Assembly: GCF_900112175.1 (NCBI RefSeq)
Contig: NZ_FOYT01000001.1
Location: 372,001 to 436,000 of the forward strand
Origin: Halogeometricum rufum
GTDB lineage: Archaea > Halobacteriota > Halobacteria > Halobacteriales > Haloferacaceae
DNA length: 64,000 bases
Direction: 5' to 3'
In this document: in pieces, positions 44,802 to 52,543 of the stretch
Layout of the letters: the number at the start of each line of letters is the position of its first letter
How positions within the stretch are numbered: position 1 is the stretch's first letter
The notes under the pieces: generated by a model
What the model was told of the DNA's origin: nothing
Seen by the model: only the letters and a program-made list of their open reading frames with translations
Databases searched by the model: none
Position numbers and translations under genes: made by a program

Positions 44802-45407
44802 TCACCAGGGGAGCAGCGACCGGAGGCCGCCGCTCTTGCTGCTGTTGGACTTGCTCTCGCCGAGGCGCTCGTGGGAGACGTGCATCTCGGTGAGTCCCTC
44901 GAAGAAGGTGCCGTCGCCGAGGGACTGTCGGTCGGTTCGGACGTCGGCGAGGACGGTTCGGATGGCTTCTTTCTCGGCGTCGGACCAGTCGTTTCGCACG
45001 CCGGGGAAGCTGTCGCCGTTGATGTCTTGGGCGATCTCGCGGAAGACGCCGTCACAGAGGTCGGGGTACTCGCGGCCGCGGACGACGCGGTCAGCGAGGT
45101 TCTCGTTGAGGAGTCGCCGGCTGCGATCGTCGTAGTAGTCCTCGTCGTGACTGGCGAGCATCTCGCTCGAGGAGAGGAACGGTTTGAGGATGGCGACGAG
45201 TTCGTCGTACTCCTCGGACTCGACGTCGGTCTTGGTGAGTCGGTCGAGGAGTTCCTCGGGTTCCATATCGCGCAGCACGTCGACGGCGGGTCCGTCGGAG
45301 ACGCCGCGGTTGGTGACGGCGCGTTCGAGTTCCTGCTCGGCGCGTTCGTCGAGTTCCTGCTGCTGGAGTTCGCGCTGGGCGTCGGCGGGGTCTTTCCCAC
45401 CGAGCAT
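44802..45407 (-). CDS. Soluble acidic protein (201 aa)
   Basis: A charged, probably helical protein (MLGGKDPADAQRELQQQELD; LLDRLTKTDVESEEYDELVA) with a basic, Ser-rich end (SKSNSSKSGGLRSLLPW). No membrane helix. It is the only clearly soluble protein among the small ones of the operon and could be internal. No family recognised. Confidence 0.68.
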   Translation of the reverse strand: MLGGKDPADAQRELQQQELDERAEQELERAVTNRGVSDGPAVDVLRDMEPEELLDRLTKTDVESEEYDELVAILKPFLSSSEMLASHDEDYYDDRSRRLLNENLADRVVRGREYPDLCDGVFREIAQDINGDSFPGVRNDWSDAEKEAIRTVLADVRTDRQSLGDGTFFEGLTEMHVSHERLGESKSNSSKSGGLRSLLPW

Positions 45408-45715
45408 CAGGCTCTCACCCCGTTAGACGCGGCTTCTTTGCTGATGGCGCCGTAGACGGCGACGAGACTGACGAACGCGAAGGCGAGCGCGACGACCTGA
45501 AGAACGGGGCTGCCGATCGTGACGAGGCCGTCGGTCTGCGTGTTGACGGTGACGCTCCCGCCGCGAAGAGCGAGGACGCCCCACGCGATGAGGCTGAGGA
45601 GCGCCCACATGCCCTCGGACTGGTGCCCTTTCCAGACGGTCACGCAGAGAAGCGCGACGAGTCCGAGGAGCCCGAGTCCGAGTTGCTGGGCGACGAGGAG
45701 CGTCACGAGAGCCAC
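45407..45715 (-). CDS. Small membrane protein (102 aa)
   Basis: Three helices: LGLGLLGLVALLCVTVWKG, MWALLSLIAWGVLALRGG and LQVVALAFAFVSLVAVYGA. It overlaps the gene before it by 13 bases and the gene after it by one base. Confidence 0.66.
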   Translation of the reverse strand: MALVTLLVAQQLGLGLLGLVALLCVTVWKGHQSEGMWALLSLIAWGVLALRGGSVTVNTQTDGLVTIGSPVLQVVALAFAFVSLVAVYGAISKEAASNGVRA

Positions 45716-46137
45716 CCCGCGATGACGAGGACGGCGGCGGCGAGGGCGATGAACGGGAGGGTCGCGCCCGTCGCCTCCATGCCCTTGTTGACGTCTTTGG
45801 TGGTGTCGTCAGGTGCGTTGAACTGGTAGTCGATGCTGACGGATGCGCCGTCGGGGACCGAGGACCCGTTCAGGCGTTCGATTTCTCCGGTCGATTCGTT
45901 CCAATGGTAGTCGACGCCCTCCTCGAGCGTCGATCCGTTGTAGGTGACTGTGACGTTCGCGCCGAAGTCGAAGGCGACGTCGCTCTTGTCGACGAGGTTG
46001 CCGGCGTCGGAGAGCGTGATCTGCTCGGCGGCGTCGAACTGCTCAGCGCTGGTGTTGTAACCGACGCTGAAGGCGCTGATGGCGAGTGCGCCGAGGACGA
46101 CGACGACGGCGAACGTCGAGATGAATGATGAAGTCAT
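45703..46137 (-). CDS. Exported beta-rich protein with two anchors (144 aa)
   Basis: A signal-anchor helix (STFAVVVVLGALAISAFSVG), an external beta-type part (VAFDFGANVTVTYNGSTLEE; GASVSIDYQFNAPDDTTKDV) with possible N-glycosylation sites, and a C-terminal helix (ATLPFIALAAAVLVIAGWLS). It could be an envelope surface protein. Confidence 0.68.
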   Translation of the reverse strand: MTSSFISTFAVVVVLGALAISAFSVGYNTSAEQFDAAEQITLSDAGNLVDKSDVAFDFGANVTVTYNGSTLEEGVDYHWNESTGEIERLNGSSVPDGASVSIDYQFNAPDDTTKDVNKGMEATGATLPFIALAAAVLVIAGWLS

Positions 46138-46196
46138 GGCTCAGGGTGTGGTGTGAAACGGTAGGATGGTGGCAGGTTGTGCGAGGGGGTGCGGGG

Positions 46197-46715
46197 TTAC
46201 CGACCGCCGCCGCCCATGCCGCCCATACCTCCGAAGTAGGAGAGGGCGACGCCCGCGCCGACGGCGATGAGGCCGACACCGATGAGGGTGAAGGCGGTGC
46301 TGCCGTAGTTGGCGAAGGTGTCGAACATCTGCGTCCAGGTGTTGTTGTACTGGGGGTTGGCGACGATTTCGGTGTTGTAGAGCGCACCGAGGACGATGAG
46401 GGCGACGACTGCGATGATCACCCCCTGCGCGACGACCATGATCGACCCGCCGATTCGGGCGGTTGTGCTCGCGTCGTCGGCGAGATGCTCGGTCTTCGGC
46501 TCGATGCCGAGACGCTGAGTCACTCCGAGAGCGTACTCGAGAGCGGGTCGCATCTCGCCGTCCGTACTCTCGATGAACTCCTCGATGGGGTTCGCGTTCT
46601 GGTTCGATTCGATTTCTTCGACGGTTTCCACCTCGAGGGAGGTGTCGTCGACTACGGTGGCACCCGGCCCCAGACGCGCACCCGGAGCGGGGTGATCTGC
46701 TACTATGGCAGACAT
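46197..46715 (-). CDS. First gene of the membrane operon (172 aa)
   Basis: A soluble N-terminal half (1-85) is followed by two helices (IMVVAQGVIIAVVALIVLGA; GSTAFTLIGVGLIAVGAGVA) and a Gly/Met-rich tail (YFGGMGGMGGGGR). As promoter-proximal gene with TATA aatataatacg about 25 bases from ATG 46715, it is probably leaderless and highly expressed, so it is a candidate for the main membrane protein of a particle. Confidence 0.7.
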   Translation of the reverse strand: MSAIVADHPAPGARLGPGATVVDDTSLEVETVEEIESNQNANPIEEFIESTDGEMRPALEYALGVTQRLGIEPKTEHLADDASTTARIGGSIMVVAQGVIIAVVALIVLGALYNTEIVANPQYNNTWTQMFDTFANYGSTAFTLIGVGLIAVGAGVALSYFGGMGGMGGGGR

Positions 46716-46855
46716 ATCTCAGACCATGTGATGCTACGTATTATATTTCCGGGTGTTTTTTGACGTAATATACGGATTACAGGGAGTAGAAGCCATATGA
46801 CGAACCATATGGCCACCCGATAGTATAACACAAATCAGGAGAATCTGGTGATTGT
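46716..46855. promoter_or_regulatory. Divergent promoter region with 8-bp palindrome
   Basis: The spacer separates the leftward membrane operon from the rightward ATPase operon. It holds a leftward TATA (cgtattatattt, 46737-46748), a rightward TATA (gatagtataac, about 46819) and GCCATATG-acgaac-CATATGGC (46792-46813), a perfect palindrome well placed for a shared regulator. Confidence 0.65.
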
Positions 46856-47161
46856 ATGTCAGTAGAGACTATACAAGATGACAGAATGTCTGACCGGGAG
46901 GAAGGGGAGTCCCGGTCGGTCGTGCAGATGGGCCAACGACAGTCGGTCTGCATCCAGCAACTGATTCGGGAGATGGTCGGCGACCTCGAGACGCAGGCGC
47001 TCCGCAGCGAGACGCGGAACGTCGTCGACTACGGCGGCGCGCTGTACATCAACCCGACGGCGTGGGGGCTGGACTGGCACGAACTCGAGGCCGGGTCGGA
47101 GGTCGTGGTCCGGACGTTCCCGGATGCGATTCTGATCACGCGGGAGGACGAGGATGTCTAA
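46856..47161 (+). CDS. AbrB-like regulator candidate (101 aa)
   Basis: A 101-residue protein whose C-terminal 50 residues (LYINPTAWGLDWHELEAGSE VVVRTFPDAILI) resemble an AbrB/SpoVT swapped hairpin. The N-terminus is charged, with QQLIREMVGDLETQALR. It is the first gene of the rightward operon and lies next to the palindromic operator. DNA binding is inferred. Confidence 0.6.
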   Translation: MSVETIQDDRMSDREEGESRSVVQMGQRQSVCIQQLIREMVGDLETQALRSETRNVVDYGGALYINPTAWGLDWHELEAGSEVVVRTFPDAILITREDEDV

Positions 47162-47735
47162 GCGAGCCGAGGAGGAGATGCGGAAGTCGACGCGAGAGAA
47201 GATCATCGACGACGCGCAGATCCAGTGCCACCAGGCGCGGTCGGATGTCATCGAGACGCGACTGCAAATCGATGCGGTTCCTCGACAGGTTCGGAAGGGG
47301 TTCCAGCAGTCGATTCTCGCGTACTACCACGCGCTGAGGCCGCTCCGGACCGAGGGGATCATCAACTCGTGGTGGAAGTCGGTGACGCTGTCGGAGGACT
47401 GGATTCGGGCGGTGATGTTCGAGACGGAGGATGGCGACGAACTCGCCGTTTCGCCGGAGAACGCACAGTCGAAGATGGCGTCGGACTCGTTCCAGTACGT
47501 CGGTGTCGAACTGCATCAGGGACTGGATACGCTGGAGTCACTGGACGACGCGACCGAGGAGACGACGACCGTGGTCGGCGGGATGCGTGGTCGGCGTGAG
47601 GAGACGACGACCCGGCCGCTCGTCCTGGAGACGGAGGTACTGGTCGACATCTCGCGCGTCCTCGACGAGGCGGCGACGAAACTCGGGTTCGCTCCCGACA
47701 TCGACCTGCAAGACGCGGAGGCTGAGGTCGTATGA
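47154..47735 (+). CDS. Unknown helical protein (193 aa)
   Basis: A 193-residue soluble protein (STREKIIDDAQIQCHQARSD; QQSILAYYHALRPLRTEGII). Overlaps of eight and four bases with its neighbours place it in the ATPase operon. No family recognised; it could be a partner of the ATPase. Confidence 0.7.
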   Translation: MSKRAEEEMRKSTREKIIDDAQIQCHQARSDVIETRLQIDAVPRQVRKGFQQSILAYYHALRPLRTEGIINSWWKSVTLSEDWIRAVMFETEDGDELAVSPENAQSKMASDSFQYVGVELHQGLDTLESLDDATEETTTVVGGMRGRREETTTRPLVLETEVLVDISRVLDEAATKLGFAPDIDLQDAEAEVV

Positions 47736-48688
47736 GCTCGACGGGTGAGACGGTAGACGTCAGCGACCGGATGGAGTCGCACGCTCCACCTGAGAATCTC
47801 GCGAGCCACATGAGCGAGATGCCGAAGCCGGTGATGGAGAACCTGATTCTCCGGCGGAAGGTGTGGCCGCGGATGAACGTGTGGAACGAGAACTGGATGT
47901 GCTTCTTCGCCGGCGGGACTGGCTCGGGGAAGTCGTACGCGACGCTCCGACTCGCGTCGGCCCTCGATCCGACGTTCCACGTCGGCCGTGTCGCGTACTC
48001 CGTCGAAGAGTTCCTGAAGCTGGCCGCGCAGGACCTGCCGGAGGGTGCGATCATCGTCCTCGAGGAGGCGGGCGTGGCGGCGGGGAACCGCGACTGGTAC
48101 ACGATCGCCAACAAGGTGCTGGACGCGCTGACGCAAACGTGGCGGCACCAGAACAACGGCGCGATCATGACGGCGCCGGACTTCGACTTGATCGACAACC
48201 ACGTCCAGCGGCGTTTCCACCACCTGATGGTGATGGAGGGGAAGAACGAGGCCGAGGGGATCTCGAAGGCCCGCGTCAAGTACATCCAGACGAACCACGA
48301 GATCGGGAAGATGTACAAGAAGTACCACCGGATGATCGGAGACGACGGCGTCCTCCGGCGGTACAAGCACATCAAGTTCCGTCTGCCCGATCCAGAGGTG
48401 ATCGAGGCGTACGAGAACACGAAAGACGACTACTCCGAGGGTCTCGTCGGAGACCTGCTGGAGCAGATCCAAGCGGAGCAGGCGAAGAACGAGAAAGAAG
48501 ACCTCTCGCCGATGGAGGTGGCGCAGGAGATTCTCGACGAGGACCGAGTCGGAGATTACATCAGCGAGGCGTCTGGTGGCGAGTACTTCGATCGGGACCT
48601 GCTGAAGATGGACTGGAACGTTTCGGAATCGCAGTCGAAGCAGATCAAGAAGTATCTGGTCCGGGAGGCTGATCTCGATGTCATGTGA
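47732..48688 (+). CDS. P-loop ATPase (Zot/packaging-like)
   Basis: The 318-residue ATPase has Walker A GGTGSGKS (61-68), Walker B AIIVLEEAG (106-114), and a sensor-like segment (MTAPDFDLIDNHVQRRFHHL). A C-terminal helical/winged part (250-318) follows. Single ATPases of this kind serve DNA or protein translocation in membrane viruses (the pleolipovirus NTPase, or Zot-type proteins of filamentous viruses). No terminase nuclease domain is present. It is probably the motor of the particle module. Confidence 0.82.
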   Translation: MSSTGETVDVSDRMESHAPPENLASHMSEMPKPVMENLILRRKVWPRMNVWNENWMCFFAGGTGSGKSYATLRLASALDPTFHVGRVAYSVEEFLKLAAQDLPEGAIIVLEEAGVAAGNRDWYTIANKVLDALTQTWRHQNNGAIMTAPDFDLIDNHVQRRFHHLMVMEGKNEAEGISKARVKYIQTNHEIGKMYKKYHRMIGDDGVLRRYKHIKFRLPDPEVIEAYENTKDDYSEGLVGDLLEQIQAEQAKNEKEDLSPMEVAQEILDEDRVGDYISEASGGEYFDRDLLKMDWNVSESQSKQIKKYLVREADLDVM

Positions 48689-48859
48689 GGAGAGGTCCGA
48701 ACGACACCCCCACACCCCCACACCCCTGTGTGTTTATACTAAGTTGAGATACGCGACTGGGGTCGAACCGAGTCGGTCGAATCGGTCGGTCTTCGGCGTT
48801 TCATCGCGTAGGCGGCGGGCGAGCGCGGCCTGCACGCGGTCCTCGTGGAGGTGTTCGTG
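48689..48859. promoter_or_regulatory. Internal spacer with TATA-like element
   Basis: The spacer has a C-rich run (cacacccccacacccc), a short palindrome around cacacccctgtgtg and TATA-like gtttatacta (48731-48740), a possible internal promoter for the genes at 48860-50528. A minus-strand frame (48734-48886, GTG start, 50 codons) has plausible bias but no other support. Confidence 0.4.
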
Positions 48860-49018
48860 ATGCGCTTGTCCGATGTCGATGAGCACGGCAAGAGGACGGC
48901 CGCTCAGCAGCAGGAGTCTCGGGACTCGGCGTTCCGGTACGGGCTGGCGCTCGGCGCTGCTGTCGGCCTGTCGGGCGGGATGTTCGTGACTGTCGTCGCG
49001 CTGCTGGTGGTAGCATGA
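48860..49018 (+). CDS. Single-pass membrane microprotein (52 aa)
   Basis: MRLSDVDEHGKRTAAQQQES is followed by one helix (YGLALGAAVGLSGGMFVTVV). The stop overlaps the next ATG (ATGA), which supports it as a real gene. No family recognised. Confidence 0.62.
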   Translation: MRLSDVDEHGKRTAAQQQESRDSAFRYGLALGAAVGLSGGMFVTVVALLVVA

Positions 49019-49284
49019 CTCTGCTCGATCGATTCCACGAGGAGTACGAATCCGACGGCGCGCTCGTGCTGTTCCGCTGTGCCGAGTGTGGCTACACGTC
49101 GATGAGCCTCGGACTGTTCCACGCGCACTGCGAGAAGCATCGAGGCTACACTCGCTTCGGTATCCAGGTCCCGTTCACAAAGACGTCGCCGGGACGGTTC
49201 GAGGGCCTGATGGAACTGACCGAAGTACTGCGCGTCGAAGAGACGTCGACGATCTCCCTCGAGGACGTGGAGGGTCGACGATGA
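49015..49284 (+). CDS. C2H2 zinc-finger protein (89 aa)
   Basis: The 89-residue protein holds CAEC (23-26) and HAHCEKH (36-42), a classical C2H2-type finger within FRCAECGYTSMSLGLFHAHC. It may bind DNA or protein. It is coupled by ATGA overlap with its neighbours. Confidence 0.72.
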   Translation: MTLLDRFHEEYESDGALVLFRCAECGYTSMSLGLFHAHCEKHRGYTRFGIQVPFTKTSPGRFEGLMELTEVLRVEETSTISLEDVEGRR

Positions 49285-49565
49285 TCGGCGGATCGGTCCC
49301 GCTGCTTCAGGCAGTCACGGCTCTCCACGTGGTGATCGTGGCGGGTATCTTCGTGTGGTCTGTCTGGCCGGGGATTCGCGAGGTTTCGTCGCGCTCTGCA
49401 TCTGGTCAGTTCCGTTTCTGTCCGCACTGCGGCGCCGCGGCGGCTCACGCGTACCACGGTGGAGTCGCCCTCGAGTCGGTGCGGGTCTCGGAGAAGTCGA
49501 GTCAGCACATGCGGTGTCCTGACTGTAGTGTTACGTCGGTAGTCATCACGGAGGATGATCGATGA
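49281..49565 (+). CDS. Membrane-anchored zinc-ribbon protein (94 aa)
   Basis: One N-terminal helix (LLQAVTALHVVIVAGIFVWS) and a cytoplasmic zinc ribbon with CPHC and CPDC pairs. ATG 49281 overlaps the upstream stop and fits the hydrophobic start. Function unknown. Confidence 0.72.
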   Translation: MIGGSVPLLQAVTALHVVIVAGIFVWSVWPGIREVSSRSASGQFRFCPHCGAAAAHAYHGGVALESVRVSEKSSQHMRCPDCSVTSVVITEDDR

Positions 49566-50236
49566 CCTCTGTTCGAGGTCTCCTCGAGGAGGTCGTGCCG
49601 TGGCCGACGGTCCGGTTTGCGGGGGTTCGTGTTCCACGGCCTCCAGGTGGCCGCGTCCCGTGGCCGACAGTCGCGGACTCGAAGTCTCACTACGAGGCGG
49701 CTTTGCTCGATGCGATTCGGGAGACCGTCTCGATCGGCGACGACGTCGTCATCGCCGGCGGTGAGTACGGCGTCTCGTCAGTCGTCGCAGCGAATCAGGC
49801 GGGCCACTCTGGCACCGTCACGTGTTTCGAGGCGGCAAGAGATGTCGCCGAGAGAGCAGAGGAGACGGTGACGCTGAACGGCGTCGGTCACCGAGTGAAC
49901 GTTCGGAATCGAGTCGTGGAGACTGAGGGACTGACACGAGGCGAGGACGTCGGCCGCCCGATCCGGCTGGATCGTGTCGACTCACCCGACGTGCTGGTTG
50001 TCGATGTCGACGGCGCCGAACTGGACCTCGTCCGAGCACTCTCGTCCTCGAGGCTCTCGCCCCGCGCCGTCGTGGTGGAGCATCACGCTGTCCCCGGAGG
50101 CTCGGACTACAATCCGGGGAGAGTCGTGTCGGCGGTCGAGGAGGCTGGCTATCAGATTGTGGCCGTTCACACGCGAAAGATACCGCCTCGATTCGGAGGG
50201 CAGGAGACCGTTCTGATCGGGAGGCAGAGCCGATGA
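49562..50236 (+). CDS. FkbM-like SAM-dependent methyltransferase
   Basis: The 224-residue protein has a Rossmann-type SAM pocket (DDVVIAGGEYGVSSVVAANQ), an acidic strand (TVTCFEAARDVAERAEETVT) and VLVVDVDGAELDLVRALSS, the family's DVDGAE motif. FkbM enzymes O-methylate sugars or other hydroxyls. In this operon it could modify glycans on the surface protein or host S-layer; the substrate is inferred. Confidence 0.75.
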   Translation: MTSVRGLLEEVVPWPTVRFAGVRVPRPPGGRVPWPTVADSKSHYEAALLDAIRETVSIGDDVVIAGGEYGVSSVVAANQAGHSGTVTCFEAARDVAERAEETVTLNGVGHRVNVRNRVVETEGLTRGEDVGRPIRLDRVDSPDVLVVDVDGAELDLVRALSSSRLSPRAVVVEHHAVPGGSDYNPGRVVSAVEEAGYQIVAVHTRKIPPRFGGQETVLIGRQSR

Positions 50237-50352
50237 GTGAGAACTTACCCGGTGTAGTCTTTCAGTTCGCCTCAATCGTTATCATAGTCGTCATCCTGGT
50301 CGTCGTGGCCTACGTGTGGCTGTTCCAGCCACTCGGGAGGATGAAACGATGA
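50233..50352 (+). CDS. Single-pass membrane microprotein (39 aa)
   Basis: MSENLPGVVFQFASIVIIVV continues as one strong helix, ending WLFQPLGRMKR. Start and stop overlap both neighbours by four bases, which is the main support. Confidence 0.65.
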   Translation: MSENLPGVVFQFASIVIIVVILVVVAYVWLFQPLGRMKR

Positions 50353-50528
50353 GATTCGGTCCAGGGTATTCAGAACCGCCGAGAGTATTCGTCTGGCTGT
50401 TTGTCGGCGCCATGGCCTTTGGACCGTGGATCTATGGATACCATCAGGGTGGGGCGGTCGGAGCCGTGCTTGCGGCAGGACTGGCCTACCTGCTGTACTG
50501 GGGCGTTTCTCTCACGCTCAGATATTAG
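50349..50528 (+). CDS. Small membrane protein (59 aa)
   Basis: Two helices (PPRVFVWLFVGAMAFGPWIY; VGAVLAAGLAYLLYWGVSLT). The last gene of the rightward operon; a repeat half-copy begins 15 bases after its stop. Confidence 0.65.
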   Translation: MRFGPGYSEPPRVFVWLFVGAMAFGPWIYGYHQGGAVGAVLAAGLAYLLYWGVSLTLRY

Positions 50529-50543
50529 ATCTCGCTGAGACTC

Positions 50544-50630
50544 GGACTTCCGAGAATCACCTACCCCCGGAGATCGCTCTGCTGGTGTCACTATCTCTTG
50601 ACAGATACTGCAAAGCGTGCTGAATACAGG
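50544..50630 (+). repeat. TIR repeat, right half (copy A)
   Basis: It matches the right part of the full copies at 53902 and 55007: cttccgagaatcacctac, then gctggtgtcactatctcttg, and the right terminal repeat CGTGCTGAATACAG. The left half is missing. Confidence 0.75.
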
Positions 50631-50679
50631 GCGCAAATCGGTCACTCGCCCCTGCCGAGCTCGATGGGAGGTATAGCTG

Positions 50680-50847
50680 CTATACTTCGAGAGGCTCGCC
50701 AGAGTCGTTCCAGAGTAAAATAGCGCCGACAATTGCAACGACTGACCATGCGACTATCGTAAGCGTATTGTCCTCCACGTATCCGGCTATGGCGAGAGCG
50801 AGGCCGAGGAGAATCTGAATACCGTACAGAAGATGTCTGAGGTTCAT
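50680..50847 (-). CDS. Small membrane protein between repeat halves (55 aa)
   Basis: Two helices (LLYGIQILLGLALAIAGYVE; IVAWSVVAIVGAILLWND). It is a lone gene enclosed by a right-half repeat (A) and a left-half repeat (D), so it looks like a cassette. Function unknown. Confidence 0.6.
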   Translation of the reverse strand: MNLRHLLYGIQILLGLALAIAGYVEDNTLTIVAWSVVAIVGAILLWNDSGEPLEV

Positions 50848-50963
50848 ACTATAGAGGCAGTACAATACAGTATATATCCTATGTCGAGTCACGCACCCAG
50901 CTATCTACGGCCGTGTCATCACTGATTAAGTAGAACGAACACCGATGGCTTGCTGAACTCACC

Positions 50964-51029
50964 CTCTGTATTCACCATGACGCTCTGACAGTCATTCGAG
51001 TAAATCTAGTCGGGAGATGCTTCCGAGAA
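50964..51029 (+). repeat. TIR repeat, left half (copy D)
   Basis: CTCTGTATTCACCATGACG and following bases match the left part of the full copies, including gcttccgaga, where the match stops. The right half is missing. Confidence 0.65.
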
Positions 51030-51093
51030 GAGAGGTTCAGCGGACTTGCTAAGTACCTCACGTAGGTCTGTCACAGCTCCGCTTGAACACTAC

Positions 51094-52182
51094 TCAATCA
51101 GTCCAGCGGTCAGTATCGCCAAACTCCTCATCTCCGTCGAAGGGTTCCGGCATATCGGTCTCGTTGTCAGCGTTGAGTAACAGATACCCCAGAGCAAGTG
51201 CCGTGTTGTAATCGATATACTTCGGATTTCGTTCGCCCACATATAGTGTCGAGTTCTCATACACCTCCGGGGAATCATCACTGTCAGTATTCAGTGCCCA
51301 GAACTGCCATCTCACCCCCTCTGTATCTTCTATTTTCACTACGATGTTGGACTCTGAGCGGCTGTCTACGAACTCGAAGGAAACGTCCTTGTTGAGATGA
51401 TCTGTGTCTGTTGTCCAGTACTCCCATCCCTCACGGATTTCTTGGCGGTACCCGTCTTCTTCAACGCTTGAGACAGTCCCAGCCGTGTCGAAGTAGACGC
51501 GGAACGTAGTCGTATTCCAGCCGTATGAACGATTTTCGAGATTCGGTTTTGGGATAAGCAACGTATCAATCGTCGCGTTCATCTGAGGTATCGTGTAGCT
51601 GTTGGAGTGCTCAAGCCCTCGCGTGTGACCCAGTTCGTGAATGATGATGTCTCGGGTGGTTGATGCTGCATAGTCATCTTCAACTCGGACAGTCGTCGGG
51701 TCCTCGGCGGTATCGAACTTATCCAGAACTGGAGCACAACCGACTGTTGAATCGTCGTACCCGTCGCAGTAGCTAATCGTATCGACGAACTGAATCAGAA
51801 TCTGCGCTTCGGACGGATCGGGTTCATAGGTATAGTTCACGCGATAGCTTCCCGCTGAGCGATTATTCCAGAAGGCCAGTGCATCAACGACAGGCTGCTT
51901 AAATGAGCGGTTCCGTGCATCATCCCCGATTCTGTACCCAACACGAACGGTATTGCTGGCAAACGGATTTGATGGCGGTTCGGGTGTGAGTGATTCTGAA
52001 GTGGGAGTCTCTGTAGAAACCGTCTTCACCGGCGTTGGTGTGTTCTCAGTCGGTGAATTTGTTTGCGACTCTGGTGTTATCGGCTGCGTAGCTGATTCGA
52101 CGCTAGTGGATGGAGGAACAGCCTCTCCACTACAACCCGCAAACAGCACGAGGAAACAAACCAGAACTTGATACTTCCTCAT
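51094..52182 (-). CDS. Matrixin-like zinc metalloprotease, lipoprotein
   Basis: A 362-residue protein with a lipobox (LFAGC, C17), a Thr/Pro/Ser-rich linker (20-72) and a metzincin-type domain. Zinc ligands H182, H186 and H192 and catalytic E183 lie in IHELGHTRGLEHS, with a Met-turn candidate M201 (IPQMNA). It is probably exported, anchored at the cell surface and able to degrade or process extracellular proteins. Codon GC is lower than in core genes. It stands alone between repeat pieces. Confidence 0.82.
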   Translation of the reverse strand: MRKYQVLVCFLVLFAGCSGEAVPPSTSVESATQPITPESQTNSPTENTPTPVKTVSTETPTSESLTPEPPSNPFASNTVRVGYRIGDDARNRSFKQPVVDALAFWNNRSAGSYRVNYTYEPDPSEAQILIQFVDTISYCDGYDDSTVGCAPVLDKFDTAEDPTTVRVEDDYAASTTRDIIIHELGHTRGLEHSNSYTIPQMNATIDTLLIPKPNLENRSYGWNTTTFRVYFDTAGTVSSVEEDGYRQEIREGWEYWTTDTDHLNKDVSFEFVDSRSESNIVVKIEDTEGVRWQFWALNTDSDDSPEVYENSTLYVGERNPKYIDYNTALALGYLLLNADNETDMPEPFDGDEEFGDTDRWTD

Positions 52183-52543
52183 GTAGTCAATTTATAGTAT
52201 GCTGAAATATATCTTTCGACGCCAAAGAAACAGCTGAACAACTAGAGAACAGATGGCGCTATCGCCTCGAAGAAAGGTACGTCCACAGCCGATGACTCGA
52301 AACAGGAACGCTTGGCTCTGTTGAAATCCTCAGCCGCTGATGGTTTGCTGAGGCCGTGCTGAATACAGGGCGCGAATGCAGCACGAGATTCGGCTCAATC
52401 TACGAAAGTGGTGATTGCTCAGGGGGCGGTAACGTTGTTGTGGGCGCGGAACTCAGGACATCAATCATCTCTCAACAAGTGGCGCTTTCAGATTTCGGAA
52501 GGCTCGAATGCGTCACTGGGGTCGTGTGGAGGATCCTTATCCT
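52183..52543. other. Spacer with repeat end (copy E) and IS-like bases
   Basis: Within this gene-free stretch CGTGCTGAATACAGGGCG (52355 on) is an isolated right terminus of the TIR repeat. ggctctgttgaaatcctcag at 52314 resembles a transposon terminal repeat but has no partner nearby. Confidence 0.5.

Noticed and set aside
48734-48886. A 50-codon minus-strand frame (GTG start) overlapping the 48860 gene
   Set aside because: Codon bias is plausible, but there is no RBS, family or operon support, and the plus-strand gene has the ATGA coupling.
52314-52335. Transposon terminal-repeat-like bases ggctctgttgaaatcc
   Set aside because: No matching opposite end or transposase is nearby, so an insertion sequence cannot be called.
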